Origin: Dendrolimus kikuchii
Lineage: Eukaryota; Arthropoda; Insecta; Lepidoptera; Lasiocampidae
Assembly: GCA_019925095.2 (NCBI GenBank)
Contig: CM034401.1
Coordinates: 6,607,838-6,671,837, forward strand
Direction: 5' to 3'
DNA: 64,000 bases
Below, in pieces: positions 55,901-64,000 of this stretch. The notes under the pieces are model-generated. The model was given only the letters and a program-made list of their open reading frames with translations. It was not told where the DNA came from and ran no database searches. The translations under genes were made by a program, and so were the position numbers. Within the stretch, counting starts at the first letter, position 1, and every line of letters starts with the position of its first letter.

Positions 55901-58635
55901 CAGATAGAGTTTGAAGTTTTTCACTAATAGTTCGAATTTCGTGTTTTAAAACTTAAATATATTTTAGATTTTGAAATGTGACATCACGACATTTAGGACC
56001 CCTCCCACCCCTTGCCACATAATGTCTTATTTCATTGCATTAAAGTTCGAAATTGTATAATAAAAAAACGTTACGCTTTTGAGTTTACATTTGTATTATT
56101 TTACTCCTAATAAAATTTCCATACCAGAGGCTTTATATGAAAATCCATTAGTAAAAGTTAGTAAACTCCAAAAAAGACTATCAAATTCCAGTTAAAGTTG
56201 AATGTTGCACACTGGCATGCAAAGCCATTTTTATTATTATTTTATAATGGTTCTAGGTAAAAGTGATGAGTGACCAAGCTGCAGCAATGACGCAACTGGC
56301 CCACGCTTCTGTGGTGAATGCACAAGCCATGGAACGATTAGCAGAAGCATCATTAATACAGGTAAATGTGGAATCCATAGTAAAAGACTGAAAGACGTTG
56401 TCAATGCACCTTGGTACAGAAGACCAAATGATCTCCATTGGGGTCTGAAAATGGATCTCGTCACTAACATGATAGCTACAACTATGAAGCTACGATGATT
56501 TAGTATAAGAAATTACTATAGTGACGTCACATGCTCTGGTTTGTTCGGGAATTATCGGCGTGTTTTCAGTACTCGGAGTATTTTGGGTTTAAAAATTTAT
56601 TTTTAATTTTACGTAACTTTTTAATTATAACGAAAAAATTTAGTTTGTTATAAAACTTATATTATAATATGTATTTTTTATAAATATTAATTAAAAATAA
56701 AAAACCAAAGACATTATAACTAAAATACATTATGTAGCAGATCATTGCCAACGGGGAACATGCCCAGAAGGCTGGCTGCATTGCCACGCTGTATGGCAAT
56801 ACTTATTTGTTGTGCAAAATATGAGCCAGCCTTCTGATCACGGGTAGTGTCAAAGAGTTTCTTACATATGTCTTTAAAGAAACTCTTTGCCGACGGACCC
56901 CACGGGCCTAATGTTTCAACCCCAAACGGCACAAATATGTAACCCCTTCCTAAGACTCCATATTTGCGCCCTTTGACGTCCTCAGCTGAAGCGGCAGCGT
57001 TGCCAGCCCCTGACTCGGTCATTGGAAGATGTGACGGGGCCAGTGTGTCAACACAGGTCACATCCCACACTAGCGGCCGCTTTTTAAACATGACAACCCG
57101 TGGTGTCCAAATCGGTCTACCATAACTCCACATTGACAGTGATGTGGTACGCAACATGGTGCCCCCAGGCGTAAACTCGCGGCTAATCGGAATGTAGTGT
57201 TGTCCAGAAGTGTATTATTATATAAACTTATATGTATGTGATCTTCCATTTATTGAAAAAAAAAATGATTCAACAATCCAATTAGTAAGCATGCTGAAGC
57301 TCAAAAGCAACAACTACATCATCATGTAATAGAGCTGGGTACGTTCGTATATAATTCGGAGTTGTATCCTGACATGCATCATGTCTAAAATTGCATATTC
57401 AGGTCCCCCCTGTCCGTAGGACCCATATGGGTTCGGCTGACTACCATGTACAGCGGATCATGGAGTGTATTTCAAATCTTTTAGTAACACTGATCCATTA
57501 AGCCAAATATTTAAGCTCACTTAATTGAAATGAAGTCTGATGGACCATAATCATCTATACTGTTATATGGGTGTGTGGATCTGCCACTTCGCACTCTGGT
57601 GCTTGTGAGTGCGAATTCGGGGCTTGTGATCGCGCGCAATATTGCCCGTACTATCGGACCGGTATTCGGATTGGCGTTCGTTGTATATCCAAAAATTATA
57701 TGACGTATGCAGGTCCGAGGATTTGTATCCGTCCGGACCTACCCAACTCTACCATGTAAATTCCGAGGCCATCCAGCTCCGCTGTTGATGATATAGACAT
57801 AGTAAAAACATTAAAATGGACCAAACCATTTAATTTGTACTCTGGAGTTATTTATGAATGAGGCATAGTGTTGTACTGTACCTCATTCATAAGTGAGTTG
57901 TGTGAGTCGTTGGTTCAAGCTTGTAACAAAAAAAATGGTCGATAGCAGCTGTCATTTTAGTTCAGGTAATTAAAAATCAGAATATAGTGTAAAACTAATA
58001 TATAAAGTGTACGGCAATTTGCTTAACATTAACGGTCTTATTCATATTGAGTTAGAGTAAGTTTGAAGGTTTCTTTAGAATTCTTAAAGAAACTGTAGCC
58101 GCAGACGTCCAATCACCATGGCGGCCTTTCGCAAATGATCGGCAAGCGCGCACTTCTCGTCGGCCCCGCGTGTTTCCCTCCGCGCACACCTCGCCTCACC
58201 TCATCTCAACACGTGTAATCGCGCGAGTGCGCTTATTATTATTAAATATTATATTTCGTTTAGCAGCTAAATGTGTTCTATATTATAAAATATTAATCGG
58301 CATTTTTGCAAATTAAATATGCATTCCTGAACTGCAATTCAAACACACCACAGTATTTTATTTCTATCTGAAGACCTTCAAAAAACCTTCAAAATTACTG
58401 TAACTCAATATAAATAAGACCGCAACAAAAAGCACATGAGACAATAAGAGACATGTTATTGAACACATTCTTGGTATAAATTGTTTACATTTTTACTTGT
58501 TATTTCTAGTCACGAGCCGTGGATCGTCTGGCGAGCACTTTCGAAGCGATTAGTGCGTCGACACACGACGTTCGCAACGCAATTGTCGATATCGATACAA
58601 CTATGAAACGTTACTATAACACGTCGCCAACGTAG
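49954..58635 (+). CDS. Zeste-type Myb/SANT-like DNA-binding protein, six exons
   Basis: Probable nuclear DNA-binding protein related to the zeste-type Myb/SANT-like domain. Many insect members are uncharacterised and some derive from transposons. Exons (plus): 49954-49974, 50358-50540, 53754-53877, 55071-55231, 56257-56361, 58510-58635. All junctions are GT-AG with agreeing phases; the product is 239 aa. Residues about 8-90 form the DNA-binding domain ([50 protein letters not shown], with spaced tryptophans). Residues about 150-235 are predicted helical coiled coil ([33 protein letters not shown]). The middle is acidic. Exon 1 codes only seven residues (MTDRTIA). It was chosen because it is in frame with exon 2 and has a good donor (GTAAGG), whereas the ATG at 50257 is out of frame. 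Introns hold many elements. Confidence 0.85.
50720..52033. mobile_element. hAT-like non-autonomous element with 8-bp target duplication
   Basis: The ends are TAGGAGTG (50720-50727) and CACCCCTA (52026-52033), inverted with one mismatch. The flanks ATTCACTA (50712-50719) and ATTCACTG (52034-52041) match at seven of eight bases, the 8-bp duplication expected of hAT elements. Subterminal GGAACAGG/CCTGTTCC motifs are repeated at both ends. About 50865-51015 has a tandem 100-bp duplication. A family E copy is nested inside. No transposase frame. It lies in intron 2 of the zeste-like gene. Confidence 0.65.
51481..51712 (+). mobile_element. Family E retroelement nested in the hAT-like element
   Basis: ATTTGCCCGACTGGATGGCT through GGCGATGGTAACCGCTTTCC to an A-rich end; 5'-truncated. 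Confidence 0.65.
52527..52918. mobile_element. Imperfect inverted-repeat element
   Basis: TACCAGATGTCCAGTTAAAC with ACCAGACAGTCTGG at the left is mirrored by TTGTCTGGTTTTTTTTCAAG and CACATCTGGC at the right. An open frame across its left end is not credible. It lies in intron 2 of the zeste-like gene. Confidence 0.4.
53170..53476 (+). mobile_element. Family E retroelement, full-length-like copy
   Basis: It has the same layout as 32651-32956 and ends in CTCCTGCAATAAAATAAAAA. It lies in intron 2 of the zeste-like gene. Confidence 0.7.
54262..54345 (+). repeat. Possible degraded tRNA-derived SINE head
   Basis: AGCGGTTAGGGCAGACATTG (box-A-like) and ACTCGATTCCAGCACC (box-B-like) at the right spacing. 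It lies in intron 3 of the zeste-like gene. Confidence 0.3.
55340..55586 (+). mobile_element. Helitron-like non-autonomous element
   Basis: CTTATACTAATATATAAAGC at the start; ATCTCAGGAACTACTAGTCT, TTATCGAGGAAGGCTATAGG and GACCAATAGGAGCGGAGCA inside; it ends GTCGCGGGCACAGCTAG before T, a Helitron CTAG terminus. It lies in intron 4 of the zeste-like gene. Confidence 0.65.
55676..56026 (-). mobile_element. Family B element
   Basis: Minus copy: ATTTTCATGATTTTTTGACC at one end, ACATCACGACATTTAGGACC and CCCCTTGCCACATAATGTC near the other. The terminal GGCCGTCCATAAAT side is missing. It lies in intron 4 of the zeste-like gene. Confidence 0.6.
56720..57185 (-). pseudogene. Retroelement ORF fragment, orphan domain, copy 2
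   Basis: The minus-strand frame reads [18 protein letters not shown], then [40 protein letters not shown] and a stop near 56720. The conserved wording marks a recurrent retroelement-encoded domain with invariant D, E and Q residues, possibly nuclease-like. It overlaps the copy at 4540-4740 in its first third. It lies in intron 5 of the zeste-like gene, antisense to it. Confidence 0.6.
57186..58032. other. Intron 5 sequence, unassigned
   Basis: Within the zeste-like gene. 57570-57770 is GC-richer with an open frame but no recognisable family. Confidence 0.35.
58033..58422. mobile_element. MITE-like element with GC-rich core
   Basis: CGGTCTTATTCATATTGAGT and AGTTTGAAGGTTT at the left are mirrored by AAAACCTTCAAAATTACTG and ACTCAATATAAATAAGACCG at the right, about 39 bp of inverted repeat. 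The core 58085-58235 is strikingly CpG-rich. It sits 87 bp before the last exon of the zeste-like gene. Confidence 0.6.
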
Positions 58636-59147
58636 CATAGATATATGTGGTTATGAACTTTGACAAGAACTGAACTTACAGAAATTATCGATGAATTAGA
58701 AAACAATGTGTTTGTGAAACCGTCAGTGGAGTCAATAATGAAGTAGTGGTTATTAATGGAGTCTCTTCCGTAATGTAGGGTAATAACACCCGTCAAGGAT
58801 TTTGCGAAGTAATGGAAATTTGGACGCTGATGCCACTGATTGTGAGTCTCATTCCAATGACGCGAATTTGAACCCTGGTTCCTTTGGTTTTAGTGACCTA
58901 ATGTGTGTATGGTGGAAAGGCCATGAAGAAATTTGCAAGTTACGGTCTACCGATATATGGAACTCCCCCATCAACCTTGGTGTCTGTAAGTGTAGAGTGC
59001 AATCCGTTCCTCTAAAACTTGGGGAAGTCTAACCCAGCAGTGGGATATTGTTAACACTCCAAGGTTCTATGGTGCACTGTTACGTTAGTGGAGTATTATT
59101 TATAGCAGTATTTTTAAGCAGATATATTCCGAACTTTGTAAGATGTG

Positions 59148-59153
59148 AATAAA
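59148..59153 (+). terminator. Polyadenylation signal candidate of the zeste-like gene
   Basis: AATAAA about 510 nt after the stop codon; other signals could be used. Confidence 0.4.
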
Positions 59154-59259
59154 GCAGCGATATTATTTTGTACAGTTTTTTTTTTTATTTTTTATTAATA
59201 ATATTGACATCTTGTACCTTAAACTTATCTAGAGGAAATAATATGAATTAAAGATTTGG

Positions 59260-59770
59260 AAAAACGTGGTCTCGCAGTAAAACCGCGTTTACACGATCAG
59301 AGTGTGCTTGGACCGAGTGCACTCTTCTTCACTCTGAGTTCTTCCTTCGTAGGAAATTCTTTTGCCGTGCATGCTGTTCAACTGTGGAACTCCCTCCCCT
59401 TACCAATCAGACAAGCTAAATCAATGACTACATTTAAACGTATGGTCACTTAAATAAAATTGTTGCATTACATGAATGTATCTAATGTTCGAATGTATAT
59501 ATATCTAATTTATAATATCATATTATATCTAATTACATATAGTAGTTTATTTATATTTAATTTTATTTATTTAGTGTGATTTTATTACTTTTATTTTAGT
59601 TTAGTACACCACCAAAAAATGTTTATTGAAATTTCCTATAAAAATCTCCTTAGACACTGGGTTGCCTAGAAGAGATCGGCTACGCCCATTGTTCTAATTA
59701 AATGTATCCATATCAACTGTCTAGATTTAAGTTTATGGTGAACAATATAAAGGTTTCATTCATTAATTCC
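59260..59770 (+). mobile_element. LINE 3' end with reverse-transcriptase C-terminus
   Basis: The frame reads GNSFAVHAVQLWNSLPLPIR and QAKSMTTFKRMVT before a stop at about 59453, the typical C-terminal block of non-LTR reverse transcriptases. It is followed by an AT-rich 3' UTR. Truncated at its 5' side. Confidence 0.6.
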
Positions 59771-60289
59771 TTCATTAGCTCTGACAGAAACTTCATATAG
59801 GAAGAACTGTAAACCTACGCTTATTTAAATAAATCTGTTTAAGTAGGTTCTAATGCTTAAATATATCAATATCATTTAAGGACTTTTTTCTTTAGGGTTA
59901 CTCGAGTAGACTCTTAAAAGTTGAATACTGTCCTGTCTGTCAGTTTGCTCGGAGTCATGGTATAAGAATACTTGCATGCTCGGATTTGACGCCGTTGTCC
60001 AAGTGCAGTGGGATTGTCAGTTACGACAATACGAGTAGCATCCGAGCGCACTCGGTCTGAGTTTACTTTGAGAGCTTGTACTTTCAGGAATATTCGAGTG
60101 ACTCAAAAAAAGACGTCAGATTGTCTGACATATTTAACACTGAACATTTACTTCGAAGTGAAGAGACTGATACTCATATGAAACTATGCCATATGAGTAC
60201 TCGGTCCGACTATACTCTGCTATCAGTCTCTCTGCTGTCAATACAGCTTAAAGGGGTTTCTAGAATATTTTCTTTTATTATTTATATAA
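59771..60289. other. Non-genic spacer
   Basis: 60000-60075 (CCGAGCGCACTCGGTCTGAG) has short CTCGG/CCGAG repeats like the 29-bp minisatellite unit but no tandem array. Confidence 0.35.
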
Positions 60290-60715
60290 GAACTAGGTTA
60301 TGCCTGCCACTTCATCCACGCTCGACTTGATATTCCCGGAGCACAAAGTACCGTAGAGTTTAAAAAAGAACGTAAAATATCGTTTTAATTAATACTGTGT
60401 CGGAATAAGCACATTTTTATGCACCTGAACAAATAGAATCTGTTCCGAGAAAAATTCCCGCGGGGTTCCCAGGATAAAAAGTAGTGCATATTTTAAGTCG
60501 AAGAATTTGCTGTTGATAAAGAAAAACTACATCGAAATCGGCCTAGTAGTTTTTACGTGAATCCCAAACAAAACTACAAACAGATAAATAGACAAGAAAT
60601 CTAAAAAAATGCATCGTGTTCTCTATCATTTCTATAGTCTATTCCAGTTGTTTTTTTTAAATAGCTTCAATGTAAAGACACGGCATGTTTCGAATTTTAT
60701 AACATTACAGATAAT
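60290..60715 (-). mobile_element. Family H Helitron-like element
   Basis: ACTAGGTTATGCCTGCCACT at one end and CGGCATGTTTCGAATTTTATA at the other match the other family H copies in reverse. Confidence 0.5.
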
Positions 60716-61224
60716 AGTGACAGCAAAACTTCCCTCGCGTTGTCATGATGACTTGCTTGTTAGTGTATTCTAACGATGGCACCAAACAAATGCGACCGCA
60801 GAGCCATCGTTTTGGCCATAGTTGTCTATCCCACGGAAAAACGTCATTTATCGGTATAAAAATTATACTAAGCTCTATCCCAGGCCATAGTCAATCTGTG
60901 TCGAGTTTCATATAAATCCATTAAGCAGTATTCACGCCATGTTTTAACAGACAAAAATTTCAAAAACTGTGTTTTTGAAATCTGCTCGTCTGAATCCGCT
61001 AGCCGCCTGATTTTTTATTATTTATGTTAAATGTACAAATTTGACCCCCTTTACGGATTGATCTTTGAATAAAAATATCAGATCTACTTAAATGTTTAGT
61101 ACATAAGCCTAAAAACTACCAAATAATAGCCTCCGATGAAACTTCTACAGATCATAAAATATTATAAGATCTCTAGTTACTCCTATGGAAAACACGTGAT
61201 AATATTTATCAATGTCTTTAAGCA
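60716..61224. other. Downstream region of the lipase gene
   Basis: Probably contains the lipase 3' UTR; a minus-strand AATAAA lies at 61014-61019. Confidence 0.35.
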
Positions 61225-62046
61225 TCACCTAAAGTATCTTAGCAATCTAGTTATTGTCGATTCACGTGGTTGCCGTGCAGTGCTCGATTGGTCTTCATTA
61301 GGCTTCAGACCTTCGGTGCCTCTTCCATAAGGTGAATGCGCATTGGTTGTTAAGAAGTAATCACCCGTTGCCCTGTGTGAATTATTTATAAGTTTAAAAA
61401 AATCATCCATTGGGAAAATATGCGAGGTATGTTATAACGATTAAAGAAAGTAATGATTTTCTAAAAATGTAATAGGAATGCGGACTGTAAGAAAATATCC
61501 TTATGGTGGGTCATGATTCAATTTTGTCAGTGTAGGTACTTATGACGTCAGGTACTATGTCGCTTTTTACAAAATCGATGAGGCAGTAATGTATTGTAAG
61601 ATGATTAAAAGTATCTCAGTTGATTTAATTGTCCGCTCCTCCACCCCTTCCTCTATTACCATGCATAATATTAAGAAGCCATGTTTTTTACATTTACATA
61701 TAAATGTTATAGTATTTTTGTGCGATTGTTGAATTTGTTATTCAACCACTTCGTAGTGGTTATGTCTGTAGGAATGCACCTTGGTTGAAACTATAAAGTT
61801 AACAATTTCAATTCAAATCAAACTACCGTTTAATCAGTTACGTTCTAATGTTGATTAGATTACAAATATTTTTATACAAAACTACGTACCTGCTGCTGGT
61901 CAATTCTCCCAAGAAAATAGTTTTGCTGTAATCCACATTTCCGGATGCCCAAGTTTCGTAGTCTGGGGCATAAACTGCCGGGAAAGATGTGGGCGAAGAA
62001 AGTGCTTCTACATAGTACATCCAGGAGCGATCGTGTTTGCATAGAT
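61225..62046 (-). CDS. Pancreatic-type lipase, last two exons (5' part outside window)
   Basis: Exons on the minus strand: 62046-61890 and 61372-61225 (stop TGA at 61227-61225), joined by GTACGT...CACAG in agreeing phase. The peptide reads DLCKHDRSWMYYVEALSSPT, then FLGELTSSRATGDYFLTTNA and HSPYGRGTEG. It corresponds to the region after the catalytic histidine-side segment of insect pancreatic-lipase-like proteins (the C-H-D/G-R-S/A...E-A/S pattern with a conserved Cys, and the Y-F-L-x-T-N strand near the domain end). The tail after residue about 75 is polar and basic and lacks a PLAT domain, as usual in insects. The catalytic Ser, Asp and His are not in the window. Such enzymes are usually secreted and hydrolyse triglycerides or phospholipids; some insect members are inactive. 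Confidence 0.75.
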
Positions 62047-63457
62047 CTAAAATATAAAATAATTCTAATTTCAGTATACCTAATAAAAAAGTTCTTCCAA
62101 AAACAAACAGTGGAGTTTGTAGATACATAAGCTTGTGCACAAGGGTCTGATCTTGAAAAACGAACGGTGTTCCTTAATAACTTTTTTATTATAATCAATA
62201 CTAAAGTTTTCCCCGCGGCTAAGCCACACGTCAAACCCTAATAAGTAGCTCTATTCTACTTACATATAAAGTTAATAAGGTCTTTATATATCGCGAGTAA
62301 AGCCGCGGGTAAAGGTAGGAATATATAAACCTTCCTTGAAAAATTATCTAACTGATGGTGAATATGGTTTAAAATGCCTTGCGTGTTCTAGGAAAAGTTA
62401 GTGGATATGCAGACAGACGCGGAAAGCGACTTTGTTTGATACTATGTAAAGAAATGGAGAGATAATTGCATTCAAGGTATAAAAAGTGTCTCCCTCTAAC
62501 TTTTGATCCATGAAGCGAAAAATATTCAAATAAAATAAGCCGAATGGAGCAATTATCGGAGACACTAGGTCCGTAGGGTCCATCCGAATAGAGCTGTTTA
62601 TACACGGGGGCGCAAGGGGTGTGTGGCACTCGGGTGTAGGCACTCCCCTGGGGGCGCAAGCCGATCGCCATAATACCTATTACATACCATGCGTAATCTG
62701 CTATTTTACAAAATTACTTTAAATATTATTAATGACAAAATATAGGTAGCAATATTTCACGTGTCAATTTCACTAAGCGATTCTCCAAAGGCAACCGTTT
62801 TAGGCCCCCTGATACGCGAGTAACACCATCCAGAAAGCTCTGGTTTTTATTTGAAAGAGGCTTATTCCGATCGTTCAGTAAGGTCATAGAAGCAAATATT
62901 GAGTCGGAATTACTTTATTTAATGGCAATGCGGGTAATTTGTATGACAAGGCGACAAACTAACAACCTCGTCAATCAAAGTAGATTAGAATAATGTAAAT
63001 CAAGTGTCATCATGGTCAACCGTTTTTAATGCAGATAATGTAAATAAAATTATATAGCGATAGCCAAAATATACGAGTATTGTTCTAATTACTTTCTTCG
63101 TTTTATTTTATTAGGACTTCAATTCTTACCTTGACTTAAGTAGAGAAGGTTACATTGTTTAAATATGATTTATAGGAATAAATAAGATACACAGCCGTCA
63201 TTACGATACCGCTATAAAGATCAGAATCCTAATTTCAATATTTAAATAAGATTTTATGACTTAAGGTTTTATTAGAAATGGGAAACTCGACAATGTCATC
63301 ATCATTTTAGATAATTTTGAGATCGTTTGTATCCCTCACAACATAAGTTAGCATTTCTGGGACTTTCTTATTACTTTTACCGGGATCTGGTGGAAGTAGT
63401 ATGAATAGACATTTACACCCTACGTAATTCGTCGGTTTTCTTAAAATTTGACTACCA
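62047..63457. other. Intronic or upstream DNA of the lipase gene, with repeats
   Basis: No further lipase exon could be recognised. 62370-62680 is GC-richer (GGGGGCGCAAGCCGATCGCC) and looks like an interspersed element end. 62766-62805 matches 45733-45780. Confidence 0.35.
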
Positions 63458-63508
63458 GTTTAGGCGACACTTACAGTTCCGGATGCACGAGTTCCTGACA
63501 CGGTCATA
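63458..63508 (-). mobile_element. RTE retrotransposon scrap
   Basis: TTTAGGCGACACTTACAGTT then CCGGATGCACGAGTTCCTGA and CACGGTC match the RTE C-terminal coding region at 5300-5372, with about 38 bp deleted in the middle. Confidence 0.55.
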
Positions 63509-63835
63509 ACCTTTGATTCTAAATTTGTTATTATATTGTATGTACCCAGATTTAATACATGTTAAAGAGGGCTACGAAAGCCTAAAAAGGTTTAAGACCT
63601 GTACGTTCGTATTTTAGAACAATGCTTATGCTCATTTCTCACGAAGAAGAGTTGAATACATCACAACGTACGTTTAAAAAAAAATGTTTTATTTTTGTTT
63701 TTGGAGATTTTCTAATAAAATGCGCATTTATTAGTGAATTCCTAGAAATTATATTGCTCTCGCACTTTCGCTCATTATAAAAGTGGAATTTAAAAAAAAA
63801 ATTGCTCTAAATAAAAGTTTTTTGGATGATTTTTC

Positions 63836-64000
63836 CGTGCACAAATGGAGAAAGAATACAAATTCCTGCGGCCAGGCTGCCTGTCGTAAGAGGCGACAAA
63901 ACAACCCACAGCCTGGTGGTAGCCTGTCTAGATGCCTATCACCCCTGGTCTACAGCATGCCGCTATAACAACCTTGAGTTGCGTTCCGGCATTAGTGGCC
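63836..64000 (+). mobile_element. Family E retroelement cut by the right edge
   Basis: GGAGAAAGAATACAAATTCC, GTCGTAAGAGGCGACAAAAC and GCGTTCCGGCATTAGTGGCC match the family left half. Confidence 0.65.

Noticed and set aside
56253..56470. Minus-strand frames of 61 and 77 codons
   Set aside because: Antisense shadows of zeste-like exon 5.
62369..62671. 100-codon minus-strand frame upstream of the lipase exons
   Set aside because: Not lipase-like; the GC-rich part resembles an interspersed repeat, and the splice phase does not fit.

Overview
The window looks like nuclear DNA of a moth or butterfly (Lepidoptera). It is AT-rich, has spliced genes with GT-AG introns, and is crowded with short interspersed elements, MITEs, Helitron-like ends and non-LTR retrotransposon remains of the kinds that are common in lepidopteran introns. 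The order-level call rests on repeat character and protein similarity recognised by eye; no database search was possible.

Six protein-coding loci can be supported. From left to right they are: (1) a probable last exon of a plus-strand gene cut by the left edge (54-124). (2) mRpL38, a mitochondrial large-subunit ribosomal protein with a PEBP fold, minus strand, four exons between 9704 and 6072, 395 aa. (3) A single-exon, 816-codon KDM5/Lid-type histone demethylase (12247-14697). It keeps JmjN, ARID, PHD1, JmjC and C5HC2 and ends early, probably an old retrogene. (4) A complete 13-exon SVOP-like transporter of the major facilitator superfamily, minus strand, 47807 to 29508, 495 aa, rebuilt exon by exon with consistent splice phases. 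(5) A six-exon gene with a zeste-type Myb/SANT-like DNA-binding domain, plus strand, 49954-58635, 239 aa. (6) The last two exons of a pancreatic-type lipase gene, minus strand, whose 5' part lies beyond the right edge.

Layout: 1-6 kb is repeat-rich intergenic DNA with a Harbinger-like MITE and LINE scraps. 6-9.7 kb is mRpL38. 9.7-12.2 kb is spacer with a LINE RNase H remnant. 12.2-14.7 kb is the KDM5-like gene. 17.0-20.3 kb holds a Penelope-like GIY-YIG fragment followed by an RTE-type retrotransposon whose endonuclease/RT frame is open but whose 3' end is missing. 20.3-29.5 kb is gene-free, with SINEs, Helitron-like ends and a 29-bp minisatellite. 29.5-47.8 kb is the SVOP-like gene, whose introns are a museum of nested elements. 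47.8-49.95 kb is a divergent intergenic region shared by SVOP and the zeste-like gene; it contains an inverted pair of MITEs and a perfect 22-bp hairpin. 50-58.6 kb is the zeste-like gene, with a hAT-like element that still has recognisable target-site duplications. 59-64 kb holds LINE tails, the lipase exons and a retroelement copy cut by the right edge.

The genes have unrelated jobs (mitochondrial translation, chromatin modification, vesicle or membrane transport, DNA binding, lipid hydrolysis), so there is no operon-like logic. The only functional coupling the layout suggests is a possible shared regulatory region between the divergently transcribed SVOP-like and zeste-like genes. I did not find a clearly new biological system. 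The most unusual items are the intronless truncated KDM5, the long-TIR element with a central hairpin at 33.0-34.0 kb, the nested insertions with unoccupied relatives, and an orphan conserved retroelement domain present in two copies.
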